From CAJXYS01 sp913063035 (GTDB lineage: Bacteria; Pseudomonadota; Alphaproteobacteria; Rhodobacterales; Rhodobacteraceae), in contig NZ_JBOCEG010000003.1 of assembly GCF_050586465.1 (NCBI RefSeq), forward strand, positions 417,579 through 481,578: a stretch of 64,000 nt of DNA, in the 5' to 3' direction. Numbering within the stretch: position 1 is the stretch's first letter; each line of letters opens with the position of its first letter. Of this stretch, positions 17,535 to 28,524 are shown one piece after another. The notes beneath the pieces were generated by a model. The model searched no databases and was not told the origin of the DNA. It saw only the letters and a program-made list of their open reading frames with translations. Made by a program: the position numbers and the translations under genes.

Positions 17535-17549
17535 GAACAAGAGGCGAAC
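17535..17549 (+). promoter_or_regulatory. SOS box (LexA operator) of recA
   Basis: GAAC-N7-GAAC at 17535-17549 (spacer AAGAGGC) is the exact alphaproteobacterial LexA-binding motif. It overlaps the predicted transcription start of recA, 51 bases before the start codon. Confidence 0.85.
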
Positions 17550-17600
17550 ACGTGCAGTCATTGCTGCAATTGCGGCGATGTGAAATAAGAGGTCCGAGAC

Positions 17601-18671
17601 ATGGCATCCCAGAACGTACTCGAGTTGGACGGAAAGCGCGACATGGACAAGCAGAAGGCGCTGGATTCGGCGCTCAGCCAAATCGAGCGGCAGTTCGGCA
17701 AGGGCTCTATCATGCGCCTCGGCGCCGATAATCCGGTCGCCGAGATCGCGGCGACCTCGACCGGGTCGATCGGGCTCGACATCGCGCTCGGCATTGGCGG
17801 CATTCCGAAGGGCCGGATCGTGGAAATCTACGGCCCCGAATCCTCGGGCAAGACGACGCTGACGCTGCACGCCGTCGCCGAAGAGCAGAAACAGGGCGGC
17901 GTCTGCGCCTTCGTTGACGCGGAACACGCGCTCGATCCGCAATACGCCAAGAAACTCGGCGTCAATCTCGACGAGCTGCTGATCTCGCAGCCCGACACGG
18001 GCGAGCAGGCGCTGGAGATCACCGACACGCTGGTGCGTTCGGGCGCGGTCAACATGGTGGTGGTCGATTCGGTCGCCGCGCTGACCCCGAAATCCGAGCT
18101 CGAGGGCGACATGGGCGACTCCAGCGTGGGCGTGCAGGCCCGGCTGATGAGCCAGGCGATGCGCAAGCTGACCGGCTCCATCGCGCGCTCGAAATGCACG
18201 GTGATCTTCATCAACCAGATCCGCATGAAGATCGGCGTGATGTTCGGCTCGCCCGAGACGACGACCGGCGGCAACGCGCTGAAATTCTACGCCTCCGTGC
18301 GGATGGATATCCGCCGGATCGGGGCGATCAAGGACCGCGACGAGGTGGTGGGCAACACCACCCGCGTGAAGGTGGTCAAGAACAAGGTCGCGCCGCCCTT
18401 CAAGCAGGTCGAGTTCGACATCATGTATGGCGAGGGAATCTCGAAGACCGGCGAACTCGTCGACATGGGCGTGAAGGCCGGCATCGTCGAGAAGTCGGGC
18501 TCCTGGTTCTCCTATGGCGACGAACGCATCGGCCAGGGGCGCGAGAACGCGAAGACCTTCCTCAAGGAAAACCCCGAGATCGCCGCCGAGATCGAGGACA
18601 AGATCCGTGCGGCCCACGGGCTCGACGCGCCGGGCGGTGCGGCGGGCGGGGACGACCTCGTCGAGGCCTGA
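17601..18671 (+). CDS. recA: Recombinase RecA
   Basis: 356 aa, typical length. It forms ATP-dependent filaments on single-stranded DNA, catalyses strand exchange and promotes LexA self-cleavage. Visible motifs: KALDSALSQIERQFGKGSIM, Walker A GPESSGKTT (residues 78-86), FVDAEHALDP and the Walker B region VVVDSVAALTPK. The start at 17601 is kept although a Met at residue 15 is also plausible. It has its own SOS-controlled promoter and ends at a strong terminator, so it is monocistronic. Confidence 0.99.
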   Translation: MASQNVLELDGKRDMDKQKALDSALSQIERQFGKGSIMRLGADNPVAEIAATSTGSIGLDIALGIGGIPKGRIVEIYGPESSGKTTLTLHAVAEEQKQGGVCAFVDAEHALDPQYAKKLGVNLDELLISQPDTGEQALEITDTLVRSGAVNMVVVDSVAALTPKSELEGDMGDSSVGVQARLMSQAMRKLTGSIARSKCTVIFINQIRMKIGVMFGSPETTTGGNALKFYASVRMDIRRIGAIKDRDEVVGNTTRVKVVKNKVAPPFKQVEFDIMYGEGISKTGELVDMGVKAGIVEKSGSWFSYGDERIGQGRENAKTFLKENPEIAAEIEDKIRAAHGLDAPGGAAGGDDLVEA

Positions 18672-18703
18672 CCGCGGCGCGCGCCGCCGACCGGGATCGT
18701 GAC

Positions 18704-18733
18704 AGGGCCGTGCCGCCGGGCACGGCCCTTTTT
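18704..18733 (+). terminator. Rho-independent terminator after recA
   Basis: An 11-bp perfect stem (18704-18714 with 18719-18729) and a 4-base loop are followed by a T-run (18729-18733). It lies 32 bases after the recA stop. Confidence 0.92.
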
Positions 18734-18824
18734 CCATGCGCCGCGCCCGATCGCTGGACAGCCGCCCGGCGGCGGGATACACCCCGAAACCGACCCGGAT
18801 CACTGGAGCCAAGGACCGCGCAAC

Positions 18825-21488
<2,664 letters not shown>

Positions 21489-21489
21489 G

Positions 21490-21774
21490 ATGGCGGCGTT
21501 CTGGATCGCGCATGTGAAGGTGACCGACCCCGACGCCTATGGGCGCTACGCGGCCATCGCGACCGAGGCCATCGCCGCGCATGGCGGCGAGTTCCTCGCG
21601 CGCGGGGGGCGGTATCGCCAGATGGAAGGCCCCGACCGGCCGCGCAACGTGGTGGCGCGCTTTCCGAGCTTCGAGGATGCGGTCGCCTGCTATGAGTCGG
21701 CGCGTTACCAGGAGGCGCTGTCGCATGCCCGCGATGCATCGGTGCGCGAACTGGTGATCGTCGAGGCGGATTGA
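21490..21774 (+). CDS. DUF1330 domain protein
   Basis: 94 aa, soluble, a dimeric alpha-beta barrel (ferredoxin-like) fold by family. It begins MAAFWIAHVKVTDPDAYGRY and contains GGEFLARGGRY and RFPSFEDAVACYES, the family's typical spacing. Function unknown. It starts one base after the alaS stop, so it is translated from the same message; the link to alaS may be only positional. Confidence 0.88.
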   Translation: MAAFWIAHVKVTDPDAYGRYAAIATEAIAAHGGEFLARGGRYRQMEGPDRPRNVVARFPSFEDAVACYESARYQEALSHARDASVRELVIVEAD

Positions 21775-21780
21775 GCCGGC

Positions 21781-21836
21781 CGCCGCCGCTGCGCGGCGAG
21801 ACATGCCTCCGGCGGGGATATTTCCGCCACCTGGAG
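21781..21836. repeat. Intergenic repeat-like element with two small hairpins
   Basis: Two small inverted repeats (21781-21786 with 21793-21798; GGCGG 21811-21815 with CCGCC 21824-21828) flank and include CCGGCGGGGATATTTCCGCC. A related string occurs inverted near 63860-63880 (CCGAGGATATTTCCGG on the minus strand). From memory, similar GGATATTT elements recur between genes of Rhodobacteraceae. It separates the convergent DUF1330 and SMR genes and may act in termination. Confidence 0.4.
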
Positions 21837-21840
21837 AGGC

Positions 21841-22176
21841 TCAGTGCGTGGCGGTCGACGAAAACACGTTGATCACCACGATCCCGGCGACGATCAGCCC
21901 CATTCCGATCAATGCCGCCAGGTCCACCGACTGGCGAAACATCGCCCAGCCGATCAGCGCGGTCAGGCAGATGCCGAGGCCCGACCAGATCGCGTAGGTC
22001 ACGCCCAGCGGCAGCACCTTGAGCACCAGGGTAAAGCAGTAGAACGCGGCGCCGAAGCCGATCACAACGCCGAGCGAGGGCAGGAGCCGGGTGAATTGCT
22101 GGCTCGCCTGGAGCGAGGCGGTCCCGAGCGTCTCGAACAGGACGGCGATCACCAGGATGAGATAGGCCTGCTGCAT
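21841..22176 (-). CDS. Small multidrug resistance (SMR) family transporter
   Basis: 111 aa with four membrane segments, the standard SMR length. The essential Glu of helix 1 is present in ILVIAVLFETLGT (Glu15 here; Glu14 in EmrE), and helix 3 has YAIWSGLG, close to the YA(V/I)W(S/A)G signature. SMR proteins are dimeric proton antiporters for cationic drugs or for guanidinium and polyamines; the substrate is not decided here. It lies 65 bases downstream of the YitT-family gene on the same strand. Confidence 0.92.
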   Translation of the reverse strand: MQQAYLILVIAVLFETLGTASLQASQQFTRLLPSLGVVIGFGAAFYCFTLVLKVLPLGVTYAIWSGLGICLTALIGWAMFRQSVDLAALIGMGLIVAGIVVINVFSSTATH

Positions 22177-22241
22177 GAGAGTCTCCGCAAGAATCCGGGA
22201 TGTCCTAGCCCCTCCTAGCGCGGGGCAGGCGCGGGCGCCAG

Positions 22242-22862
22242 TCAGAAGGCGACGTAGTGGTCGCGGCGATGATTGATGGCGATGATCAGGTTCAGCACCA
22301 CGGCGCCGAGCAGCGACCAGAGCACCGGGACCGGATCGAGGACCAGGAAGGCGAGGCCGAAGACGGCGGCGTCGACGATCAGCTGGGTCCAGCCCGCCCG
22401 GAACCCGGTCCTGTCCTGCAGGTAGACGGCCAGCACCCCGACGCCGCCGAGGCTGGCGCCATGCCGGAAGAGCGCCAGCAGCCCCGCGCCCGCGGTGGCG
22501 CCGACCAGCAGCGCGCCGGGCAGCGGCGCGAGGGCGCCGATCTCGAAGACGGAGGGCAGCCAGCCCGCGAGCAGCGACAGGAGCCCCACGGCGAGAAAGG
22601 TCTTGATCGTGAACCCGACCCCGATCCGGGCCAGGGCCAGCCAGTAGAAGGGCAGGTTCACCACGAAGAACACCGCGCCGAAACTCCAGCCGGTGGCGTA
22701 GGAGACCACCAGCGCAAGCCCCGCGGTCTGCCCGGTGACGAAGCCCAGATGCTGCATCAGCGTGACCGAGAGCGCCACCATCAGCACGCCGAAGGCGATG
22801 CCCTGCGCGTCCTGCAGGGGCGTGTGGCGGGGCGGTTCGGTTCCGGGCCGGTGGGTCGTCAT
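22242..22862 (-). CDS. YitT-family membrane protein
   Basis: 206 aa with five to six membrane segments. It contains GQTAGLALVVSYATGWSFG and FRHGASLGGVGVLAVYLQDR, both typical of the YitT (DUF161) family, which includes an N-terminal membrane module of unknown transport role. The C-terminal DUF2179 domain found in many Firmicutes homologues is absent, as usual for proteobacterial members. Function unknown. Confidence 0.82.
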   Translation of the reverse strand: MTTHRPGTEPPRHTPLQDAQGIAFGVLMVALSVTLMQHLGFVTGQTAGLALVVSYATGWSFGAVFFVVNLPFYWLALARIGVGFTIKTFLAVGLLSLLAGWLPSVFEIGALAPLPGALLVGATAGAGLLALFRHGASLGGVGVLAVYLQDRTGFRAGWTQLIVDAAVFGLAFLVLDPVPVLWSLLGAVVLNLIIAINHRRDHYVAF

Positions 22863-22921
22863 GGGGCCGTCCTAGGCCCGGTGGGCGGTCAAGTCCAGAC
22901 GGGGCGCGACCGCACCTGGAA

Positions 22922-22943
22922 GGGGCCGCCCGCGGGCGGCCCC
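22922..22943 (-). terminator. Strong GC hairpin downstream of icd
   Basis: A perfect palindrome of ten bases each side (GGGGCCGCCC/GGGCGGCCCC with GC between) lies 26 bases after the icd stop on the minus strand. The following T-run is poor, so it may need help or simply stabilise the mRNA end. Confidence 0.55.
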
Positions 22944-22969
22944 CTGGGATCTCTAGGCCGGGGCCGGGA

Positions 22970-24184
22970 TCAGCCGGTCAGCGCCGTGTTCAGGTTCTCG
23001 TCCACCTTCTCGAGGAAGCCGGTGGTCGTCAGCCATTTCTGGTCCGGCCCGACCAGCAGCGCGAGATCCTTGGTCATGTGGCCCGATTCGACCGTCTCGA
23101 CCACGACGCGTTCGAGCGTCTCGGCGAAGTCCTGCAGCCGGGCGTTGCCGTCGAGCTTGGCGCGATGCTTCAGCCCGCCGGTCCAGGCGTAGATCGAGGC
23201 GATCGAGTTGGTCGAGGTTTCCTCGCCGCGCTGGTGCTGGCGGTAGTGACGGGTGACGGTGCCGTGGGCGGCCTCGGCCTCCATGATCTTGCCGTCGGGC
23301 GTCATCAGCTGGCTGGTCATCAGCCCGAGCGAGCCGAAGCCCTGCGCCACGGTGTCGGACTGCACGTCGCCGTCGTAGTTCTTGCAGGCCCAGACGAAGC
23401 CGCCCGACCACTTCATCGCGGCGGCGACCATGTCGTCGATCAGGCGGTGTTCGTAGGTGATGCCCGCCTTCTCGAACTGCTCCTTGAACTCCGTGTCGAA
23501 GATCTCCTGGAAGATGTCCTTGAAGCGCCCGTCATAGACCTTGAGGATCGTGTTCTTGGTCGAGAGATAGACCGGCCAGCCCATCTTGAGGCCGTAATTC
23601 ATCGAGGCGCGGGCGAAGTCGCGGATCGACTCGTCGAGGTTGTACATGCCCATGTAGACGCCGGCCGACGGCGCGTCGTAGACCTCGCGCTCGATCACCT
23701 CGCCGTCCTCGCCGACGAATTTCAGGCTCAGCTTGCCCGGTCCGGGAAACTTGATGTCGGTGGCGCGGTACTGGTCGCCGAAGGCATGGCGGCCGATCAC
23801 GATCGGCTGGGTCCAGCCCGGAACGAGGCGGGGCACGTTCTTGCAGATGATCGGGGCGCGGAACACGACGCCGCCCAGGATGTTGCGGATCGTGCCGTTG
23901 GGGCTGCGATACATGCGCTTGAGGCCGAACTCCTCGACGCGCTGCTCGTCGGGGGTGATGGTGGCGCATTTCACGCCGACGCCCACTTCCTTGATCTTCT
24001 CGGCCGCGTCGACGGTGATCTGGTCGTCGGTGCGGTCGCGTTCCTCGATGCCGAGGTCGTAGTAGAGCAGGTCGATGTCGAGATAGGGCAGGATCAGCTT
24101 CTGCTTGATGAAATCCCAGATGATCCGGGTCATCTCGTCGCCGTCGAGCTCGACGACCGGGTTTTCGACTTTGATCTTGGACAT
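22970..24184 (-). CDS. icd: NADP-dependent isocitrate dehydrogenase
   Basis: 404 aa, the dimeric eukaryote-like type II IDH common in alphaproteobacteria rather than the E. coli type. The start MSKIKVENPVVELDGDEMTR is conserved; ANLV-like TCA-cycle motifs follow, including SPNGTIRNILGG, the metal-binding Asp residues in KNYDGDVQSD and the NADP-binding region EAAHGTVTRHYRQH. It oxidises isocitrate to 2-oxoglutarate, giving NADPH. The ATG at 24184 has GAGGGG upstream. A strong hairpin follows its stop. Confidence 0.97.
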   Translation of the reverse strand: MSKIKVENPVVELDGDEMTRIIWDFIKQKLILPYLDIDLLYYDLGIEERDRTDDQITVDAAEKIKEVGVGVKCATITPDEQRVEEFGLKRMYRSPNGTIRNILGGVVFRAPIICKNVPRLVPGWTQPIVIGRHAFGDQYRATDIKFPGPGKLSLKFVGEDGEVIEREVYDAPSAGVYMGMYNLDESIRDFARASMNYGLKMGWPVYLSTKNTILKVYDGRFKDIFQEIFDTEFKEQFEKAGITYEHRLIDDMVAAAMKWSGGFVWACKNYDGDVQSDTVAQGFGSLGLMTSQLMTPDGKIMEAEAAHGTVTRHYRQHQRGEETSTNSIASIYAWTGGLKHRAKLDGNARLQDFAETLERVVVETVESGHMTKDLALLVGPDQKWLTTTGFLEKVDENLNTALTG

Positions 24185-24275
24185 TGGAACGCCCCTCGCT
24201 GGAAATGAATCGATCTCGCGCGCTCTATATCCTGAAACGACGCGCCTGGCTAGATCGTATGCGACGGTATACTGA

Positions 24276-25013
24276 TCAGCCGCCACCGCCCACGATCATG
24301 CCGACGGCGAACGCGACGACGGCGCAGGTGCCGCCGACCAGCACCGTCTCGCCCACGCAGCGCCGCAGCCGCTCGCCGGTGGCGTTCCAGCGCAGCAGGC
24401 CGAGCGCGACCAGCGCGAGGAAGGTCGCGGCGACCGAGAGCCGGAAGGTCGCGCCCGTGGGCTCCATCAGGAAATAGGGGATGAGCGGCACCGCGCCGAA
24501 GAGCACGAAGGAGACGAAGGTGAAGAGCCCGTTGACCGCCGGCGTGTCGTCGCGCGGGTCGGCCATGCCCATCTCGTAGCTCATCATCCAGTCGGCCATG
24601 ATCTCGGGATTGCGCACGAGGATCTCGGCCGTGGTCTCGGCATCCTCGCGCGAGAGGCCGCGCTGGCGCAGCTGCTCGAACACCTCGCGCGCCTCCTGTT
24701 CGGGCTGGCTGCGGATCTCCTCGAGCTCGCGGGCCCGCTCCCCCATGTAGAGATCGCGCTCCGAGCGGGCGGAGAGGAACTCGCCCAGCCCCATTGACAC
24801 GGCATCGGCGAAGAGATTGGCCAGCCCGAAGACGAGCACGGCCAGCGCGCCGATCTCGGCCGCGCCCTCGGCGCCGGCGCCGGCGAAGCCCGCGACGATG
24901 GCGAAGGTCGTGACGATGCCGTCATTGCCGCCATAGACGATCTGGCGCAGATAGCTCTGCAGCCGGTCGAGCCGGTGCGCGGCGCGCCGGTCGGCGGATC
25001 CGTCGATATCCAT
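24276..25013 (-). CDS. VIT1/CCC1-family iron/manganese transporter
   Basis: 245 aa. The N-terminal region LRQIVYGGNDGIVTTFAIV and the helix with LVFGLANLFADAVSMGLGEF are hallmarks of the VIT family (DUF125). A cytosolic insert at about residues 85-150 is Glu-rich (ERDLYMGERARELEEI), matching the metal-binding domain between helices 2 and 3 in VIT1. About five membrane segments. Family members move Fe2+ or Mn2+ out of the cytosol with proton exchange. It diverges from lipA; the 160-base gap between them has no recognised Fur box. Confidence 0.88.
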   Translation of the reverse strand: MDIDGSADRRAAHRLDRLQSYLRQIVYGGNDGIVTTFAIVAGFAGAGAEGAAEIGALAVLVFGLANLFADAVSMGLGEFLSARSERDLYMGERARELEEIRSQPEQEAREVFEQLRQRGLSREDAETTAEILVRNPEIMADWMMSYEMGMADPRDDTPAVNGLFTFVSFVLFGAVPLIPYFLMEPTGATFRLSVAATFLALVALGLLRWNATGERLRRCVGETVLVGGTCAVVAFAVGMIVGGGG

Positions 25014-25173
25014 CGGCGTGGTCCCTGCTGGTGCCCGGCTATCCTAGGCACTGGCGCGGGGTCTGCAAGCGATGCCGGCGCGGGCCTTGCGGGCGGCGCA
25101 TGGCGGTCTCCCGGAATTTCCCGTTTCATTTTCCGCCAAAGGGACTATTTTCCGGGCAGGAAAGAGGAGCTTC

Positions 25174-26124
25174 ATGCGAGATCTGAAAATCCCCGAGCAG
25201 CGCCACCCCGAGAAGGCGCATCGCCCCGACAACGCCCAGCCGCGCAAGCCCGACTGGATCCGGGTCAAGGCCCCGACGTCGGAGGGTTACAAGCAGACCC
25301 GCGACATCATGCGCGAGAACAAGCTCGTGACCGTCTGCGAAGAGGCCGGCTGCCCCAATGTCGGCGAATGCTGGAGCGCGGGCCACGCCACCATGATGAT
25401 CATGGGCGAGATCTGCACCCGCGGCTGCACCTTCTGCAACATCGCCACCGGCCGTCCCGACGCGCTGGACGTGTTCGAGCCGGCGCGGGTGGCCGATGCG
25501 GTGCAGAAACTGGGCCTGAACCACGTGGTGATCACCAGCGTCGACCGCGACGACCTCGAGGATGGCGGCGCCGAGCATTTCGCGATGACCATCCGCGCGA
25601 TCCGGCGCAAGTCGCCCGACACCACGATCGAGATCCTGACGCCCGATTTCCTGAAATGCGATCCGTCGGTCCTGGAAACCGTCGTGGCGGCGAAACCCGA
25701 CGTCTTCAACCACAACCTCGAAACGGTGCCCGGGCTCTATCCCGACGTGCGGCCCGGGGCGCGGTATTTCCATTCCCTGCGCCTGCTGCAGCGGGTGAAA
25801 GAGATCGACCCGAGCATGTTCACCAAGTCCGGGATCATGGTGGGGCTCGGCGAAGAGCGTCAGCAGGTCACCCAGGTCATGGACGACATGCGCGCGGCGG
25901 ACGTCGATTTCCTGACCATCGGCCAGTACCTGCAGCCGACGCCCAAGCATCACGCCGTCGACCGGTTCGTGACGCCCGAGGAATTCGCCAACTACGAGAA
26001 GGCCGCCTATGGCAAGGGGTTCCTGATGGTCTCGGCCACGCCGCTGACGCGGTCCTCCTACCACGCGGGCGAGGATTTCGCGCGGCTGCGCGAGGCCCGG
26101 CTCAGGAAGCTCGAGGGCGCGTAA
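25174..26124 (+). CDS. lipA: Lipoyl synthase
   Basis: 316 aa radical-SAM enzyme that inserts two sulfurs into protein-bound octanoyl groups. The radical-SAM cluster motif is CTRGCTFCN (CxxxCxxC); the auxiliary cluster cysteines lie in CEEAGCPNVGEC. The ATG at 25174 is preceded by AAGAGGAG and matches the conserved MRDLKIPEQRHPEKAHRPDN start. Rather than an operon it stands alone, convergent with a cytochrome gene three bases away. Confidence 0.97.
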   Translation: MRDLKIPEQRHPEKAHRPDNAQPRKPDWIRVKAPTSEGYKQTRDIMRENKLVTVCEEAGCPNVGECWSAGHATMMIMGEICTRGCTFCNIATGRPDALDVFEPARVADAVQKLGLNHVVITSVDRDDLEDGGAEHFAMTIRAIRRKSPDTTIEILTPDFLKCDPSVLETVVAAKPDVFNHNLETVPGLYPDVRPGARYFHSLRLLQRVKEIDPSMFTKSGIMVGLGEERQQVTQVMDDMRAADVDFLTIGQYLQPTPKHHAVDRFVTPEEFANYEKAAYGKGFLMVSATPLTRSSYHAGEDFARLREARLRKLEGA

Positions 26125-26127
26125 GCC

Positions 26128-27021
26128 TCATTCCACCGCCGGCACGGCCTTGAGATAGGCCGCGATCGCCGCGAGATCCTCGCGCGGGAGCTGCGAGAGA
26201 TTCTCGACCACCTCCGCCATCTCGCCGCCGACCACGTCGTATTCGGGGGTGAAGCCGGTCTCGAGATAGGCCGCGATATCGCCCTCGGACCAGTCGAGCC
26301 CGCCCGGCGTGATATTGGGGATCCGCCCGTCCCCGGCCGGGTTCGCCGCCCCGCCGAGCCAGGCCGCCATGTCGAGCTGTCCCAGGGCGCCCCGCGGCGT
26401 GTGGCACTCGCCGCAATGACCGAGGCTCTCGGCCAGGTAGCGCCCGCGCAGCGCCTCGGGCGAGAGTCCGTCGCCCGCGACCACCCAGCCGTCGTCGCCG
26501 AAGAGGCGTTTCCACGCGCCGAGACTGCGGCGGATGTTGAAGGGAAAGCCGATCTCGTGCGGGGCGTTGGGCGTGGCATCGGCGGGCAGCGTGTCGAGAT
26601 AAGCTTTCAGATCGACGACGTCCCGGACCGAGGCCCGCGCGTAAGATGTGTAGGGAAAGGCCGGGTAGTAATGCGCGCCGCCGGGCGAGACGCCGTGCTG
26701 CATGGCGTTGACCAGGTCCAGCGTGTCCCAGCCGCCGATGCCGTGTTCCGGGTCGGGCGAGATGTTGGGCGCGACGAAGGTGCCGTAGGGCGACTCGAAG
26801 CGACGTCCGCCGGCCAGCACCAGCCGGGCCTCGTCCTCGGCGTCGGGGGCGGCGTGACAGCCGGCGCAGCCGCCGGCATGGAAGACGGCCGCGCCGCGCG
26901 CGGCGTCGCCGGTCAGGCCGGTCAGCGCGTCGGGATCGGCGGTCACCGGCCGGGTCACCAGCCAGAAGCCCAGCGCCCCGGCCGTCGCGAGGATCAGGAG
27001 AAAGAGAAAAAGGCGTTCCAT
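26128..27021 (-). CDS. Membrane-anchored di-heme cytochrome c
   Basis: 297 aa. One N-terminal membrane segment (about residues 3-24) with no clear cleavage site, then two class I cytochrome c domains with CAGCH and CGECH haem sites. It resembles the cytochrome subunits of alcohol/aldehyde dehydrogenases and other periplasmic electron carriers. The electron partner is not encoded beside it. It lies 69 bases downstream of the cytochrome c' gene on the same strand, possibly cotranscribed, although a hairpin sits between them. Confidence 0.85.
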   Translation of the reverse strand: MERLFLFLLILATAGALGFWLVTRPVTADPDALTGLTGDAARGAAVFHAGGCAGCHAAPDAEDEARLVLAGGRRFESPYGTFVAPNISPDPEHGIGGWDTLDLVNAMQHGVSPGGAHYYPAFPYTSYARASVRDVVDLKAYLDTLPADATPNAPHEIGFPFNIRRSLGAWKRLFGDDGWVVAGDGLSPEALRGRYLAESLGHCGECHTPRGALGQLDMAAWLGGAANPAGDGRIPNITPGGLDWSEGDIAAYLETGFTPEYDVVGGEMAEVVENLSQLPREDLAAIAAYLKAVPAVE

Positions 27022-27043
27022 CGGGGGACCTCAGAGACGCGGA

Positions 27044-27066
27044 CAGGCGGCCCGGCGGACCGCCTG
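27044..27066 (-). terminator. Hairpin between the cytochrome c' and di-heme cytochrome genes
   Basis: Inverted repeat CAGGCGG (27044-27050) and CCGCCTG (27060-27066), in the 69-base gap after the cytochrome c' stop on the minus strand. There is no good T-run, so attenuation or mRNA-end stabilisation is as likely as full termination. Confidence 0.35.
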
Positions 27067-27090
27067 CCCGGATCGTGTCTTACAAATCCG

Positions 27091-27561
27091 TCAGTCGTTG
27101 GACTGGCGGTAATCCTCGTGGCAGGCCCCGCAGGCCTTGCCCACGTCGCCGAGCGCGGCGCGCAGCGAATCGAGGTCCTGCCCGGCCGCGGAGGCCAGCG
27201 CGGTCGTTGCCTCCTCGAGATCGCCCGAGATCTTCATCACGTCGTCGATATTGTCCCAGAGCGCGGGAAGCGTGCGGGTCTCCTCGCCCATGGCGAAATT
27301 GTCGCTGCCCTCGGGCCAGTAGCGCGCCTGGTTCATGGCCGCGAGATCGGCGAGGTTGGCCGCGGCGGCTCCGGCGGCCGCGGCGTCGTAGTCGATTTCA
27401 CCCTTGGCCATGCCGCCCAGCTGCCCGAGGTTGAAGGCGTAAAGCTGCATATGGGCCTTGCGGGCCTTGACGGCCGCATCGAGATGCCCGTCGGCGAGCG
27501 CCGGGCCCGCGAAGACGCCCAGGCCGAGAAGGGCGGCGGTGAAACTGCGAAGAATGCTCAT
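27091..27561 (-). CDS. Cytochrome c' family protein
   Basis: 156 aa periplasmic protein. A Sec signal peptide (FTAALLGLGVFAGPALADG) is followed by a four-helix bundle with a single C-terminal haem site CGACHEDYR, the cytochrome c' arrangement (PF01322). These proteins bind NO and are linked to nitrosative-stress tolerance, or act as electron carriers (c556 type). AGGAG precedes the ATG. A LysR gene is divergent, 92 bases away, and is the likely regulator. Confidence 0.9.
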   Translation of the reverse strand: MSILRSFTAALLGLGVFAGPALADGHLDAAVKARKAHMQLYAFNLGQLGGMAKGEIDYDAAAAGAAAANLADLAAMNQARYWPEGSDNFAMGEETRTLPALWDNIDDVMKISGDLEEATTALASAAGQDLDSLRAALGDVGKACGACHEDYRQSND

Positions 27562-27628
27562 GGAAGACTCCTGAAAATATGTCGAACCGGCAATTTGAGT
27601 TTACCTGTGAATTTCTCGCTGAAAACTC

Positions 27629-27647
27629 TGCGATTTCGCAATATAGT
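27629..27647 (+). promoter_or_regulatory. Candidate operator and -10 of the LysR gene
   Basis: A dyad TGCGA-TT-TCGCA (27629-27640) resembles a LysR-type T-N-A operator. Immediately after, TATAGT (27642-27647) is a good -10 placed six bases before the lysR ATG. No convincing -35 was found. It lies in the intergenic region shared with cytochrome c'. Confidence 0.45.
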
Positions 27648-27653
27648 TGTGCG

Positions 27654-28520
27654 ATGAATCACAACTCTTCCTGGGATGACCTGCGCTACGTCCTTGCCGT
27701 GGCCGAGGCCGGATCGGTGAATGCCGCGGCCAAGCAGCTTGGCGTGAACCACGCCACCGTCCTGCGCCGCATCGCGGGCTTCGAGGATCGCCACGGCGTA
27801 ACCCTGTTCGAGCGGACGGCGCGGGGCACGCGTGTCTCGCCCGAGACGCGTCCGCTGCTCGAGGCCGCACGCGCCGTGCAGTCGGCCGTGCACGGGGTCG
27901 AGCGGGTCCTGTCCGGCCATGATTCGGCGCTCCGGGGGCGCGTGCGCGTGACCTCGACGGACACGATCATGCAGTATGTCCTGCCGCGGCTGATCGGCCG
28001 CTTCCGCAAGCGCGCGCCGGAGGTCTTCGTCGACCTGGTCTGCACCAATGCCCATCTCGACCTGTCCCGGCTCGATGCCGAGGTGACGGTGCGCCCGGCG
28101 CTCGGACTGCCCAAGGGCCTGCGCGGCGCGGCACCCGCCCGCCTGGGTTTCGCCGCCTACGAGCCCGTGGGCGCGCTGCCCCCCGCGGCCGGGTGGATCG
28201 GCCTCGGCGGCACGCTGTCGCGCTCCGTCGCGGGGCAATGGATGGCCGACGAGGTGCCGCCCGACCGGATCGTGGCACGGTCCGACAGTTTCGTCGTCGC
28301 CTGCGAGATGGCGGCGGCGGGGATCGGCCGCGTGCTCTTGCCCTGCGTGGTGGGGGATGCGGATCCGCGCCTCGTCCGCAGCCCGGACAGGGGCACGGAT
28401 ATCAGCGTGGATCTCTGGGTGGCCAGCCATGCCGACATGGCCGACGTGCCGCGTATCCGGGCGGTGCGCGAGGCCCTGATCGAAGGGCTGGCCGCGGACC
28501 GGGATCGCCTCGCCGGCTGA
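27654..28520 (+). CDS. LysR-family transcriptional regulator
   Basis: 288 aa. The N-terminal winged HTH has AEAGSVNAAAKQLGVNHATV, and a C-terminal ligand-binding region runs from about residue 90. The start MNHNSSWDDLRYVLAVAEAG is chosen because it gives the normal LysR N-terminus; an upstream in-frame ATG at 27579 would add 25 residues of non-family sequence. No Shine-Dalgarno is seen; a -10 hexamer ends six bases before the ATG. It is divergent from cytochrome c', a typical LysR-target arrangement. The inducer is unknown. Confidence 0.88.
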   Translation: MNHNSSWDDLRYVLAVAEAGSVNAAAKQLGVNHATVLRRIAGFEDRHGVTLFERTARGTRVSPETRPLLEAARAVQSAVHGVERVLSGHDSALRGRVRVTSTDTIMQYVLPRLIGRFRKRAPEVFVDLVCTNAHLDLSRLDAEVTVRPALGLPKGLRGAAPARLGFAAYEPVGALPPAAGWIGLGGTLSRSVAGQWMADEVPPDRIVARSDSFVVACEMAAAGIGRVLLPCVVGDADPRLVRSPDRGTDISVDLWVASHADMADVPRIRAVREALIEGLAADRDRLAG

Positions 28521-28524
28521 GCGC

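Noticed and set aside
22202..22228. Terminator between the YitT and SMR genes
   Set aside because: Only a 5-bp GCCCC/GGGGC stem with a nine-base loop and no T-run; too weak.
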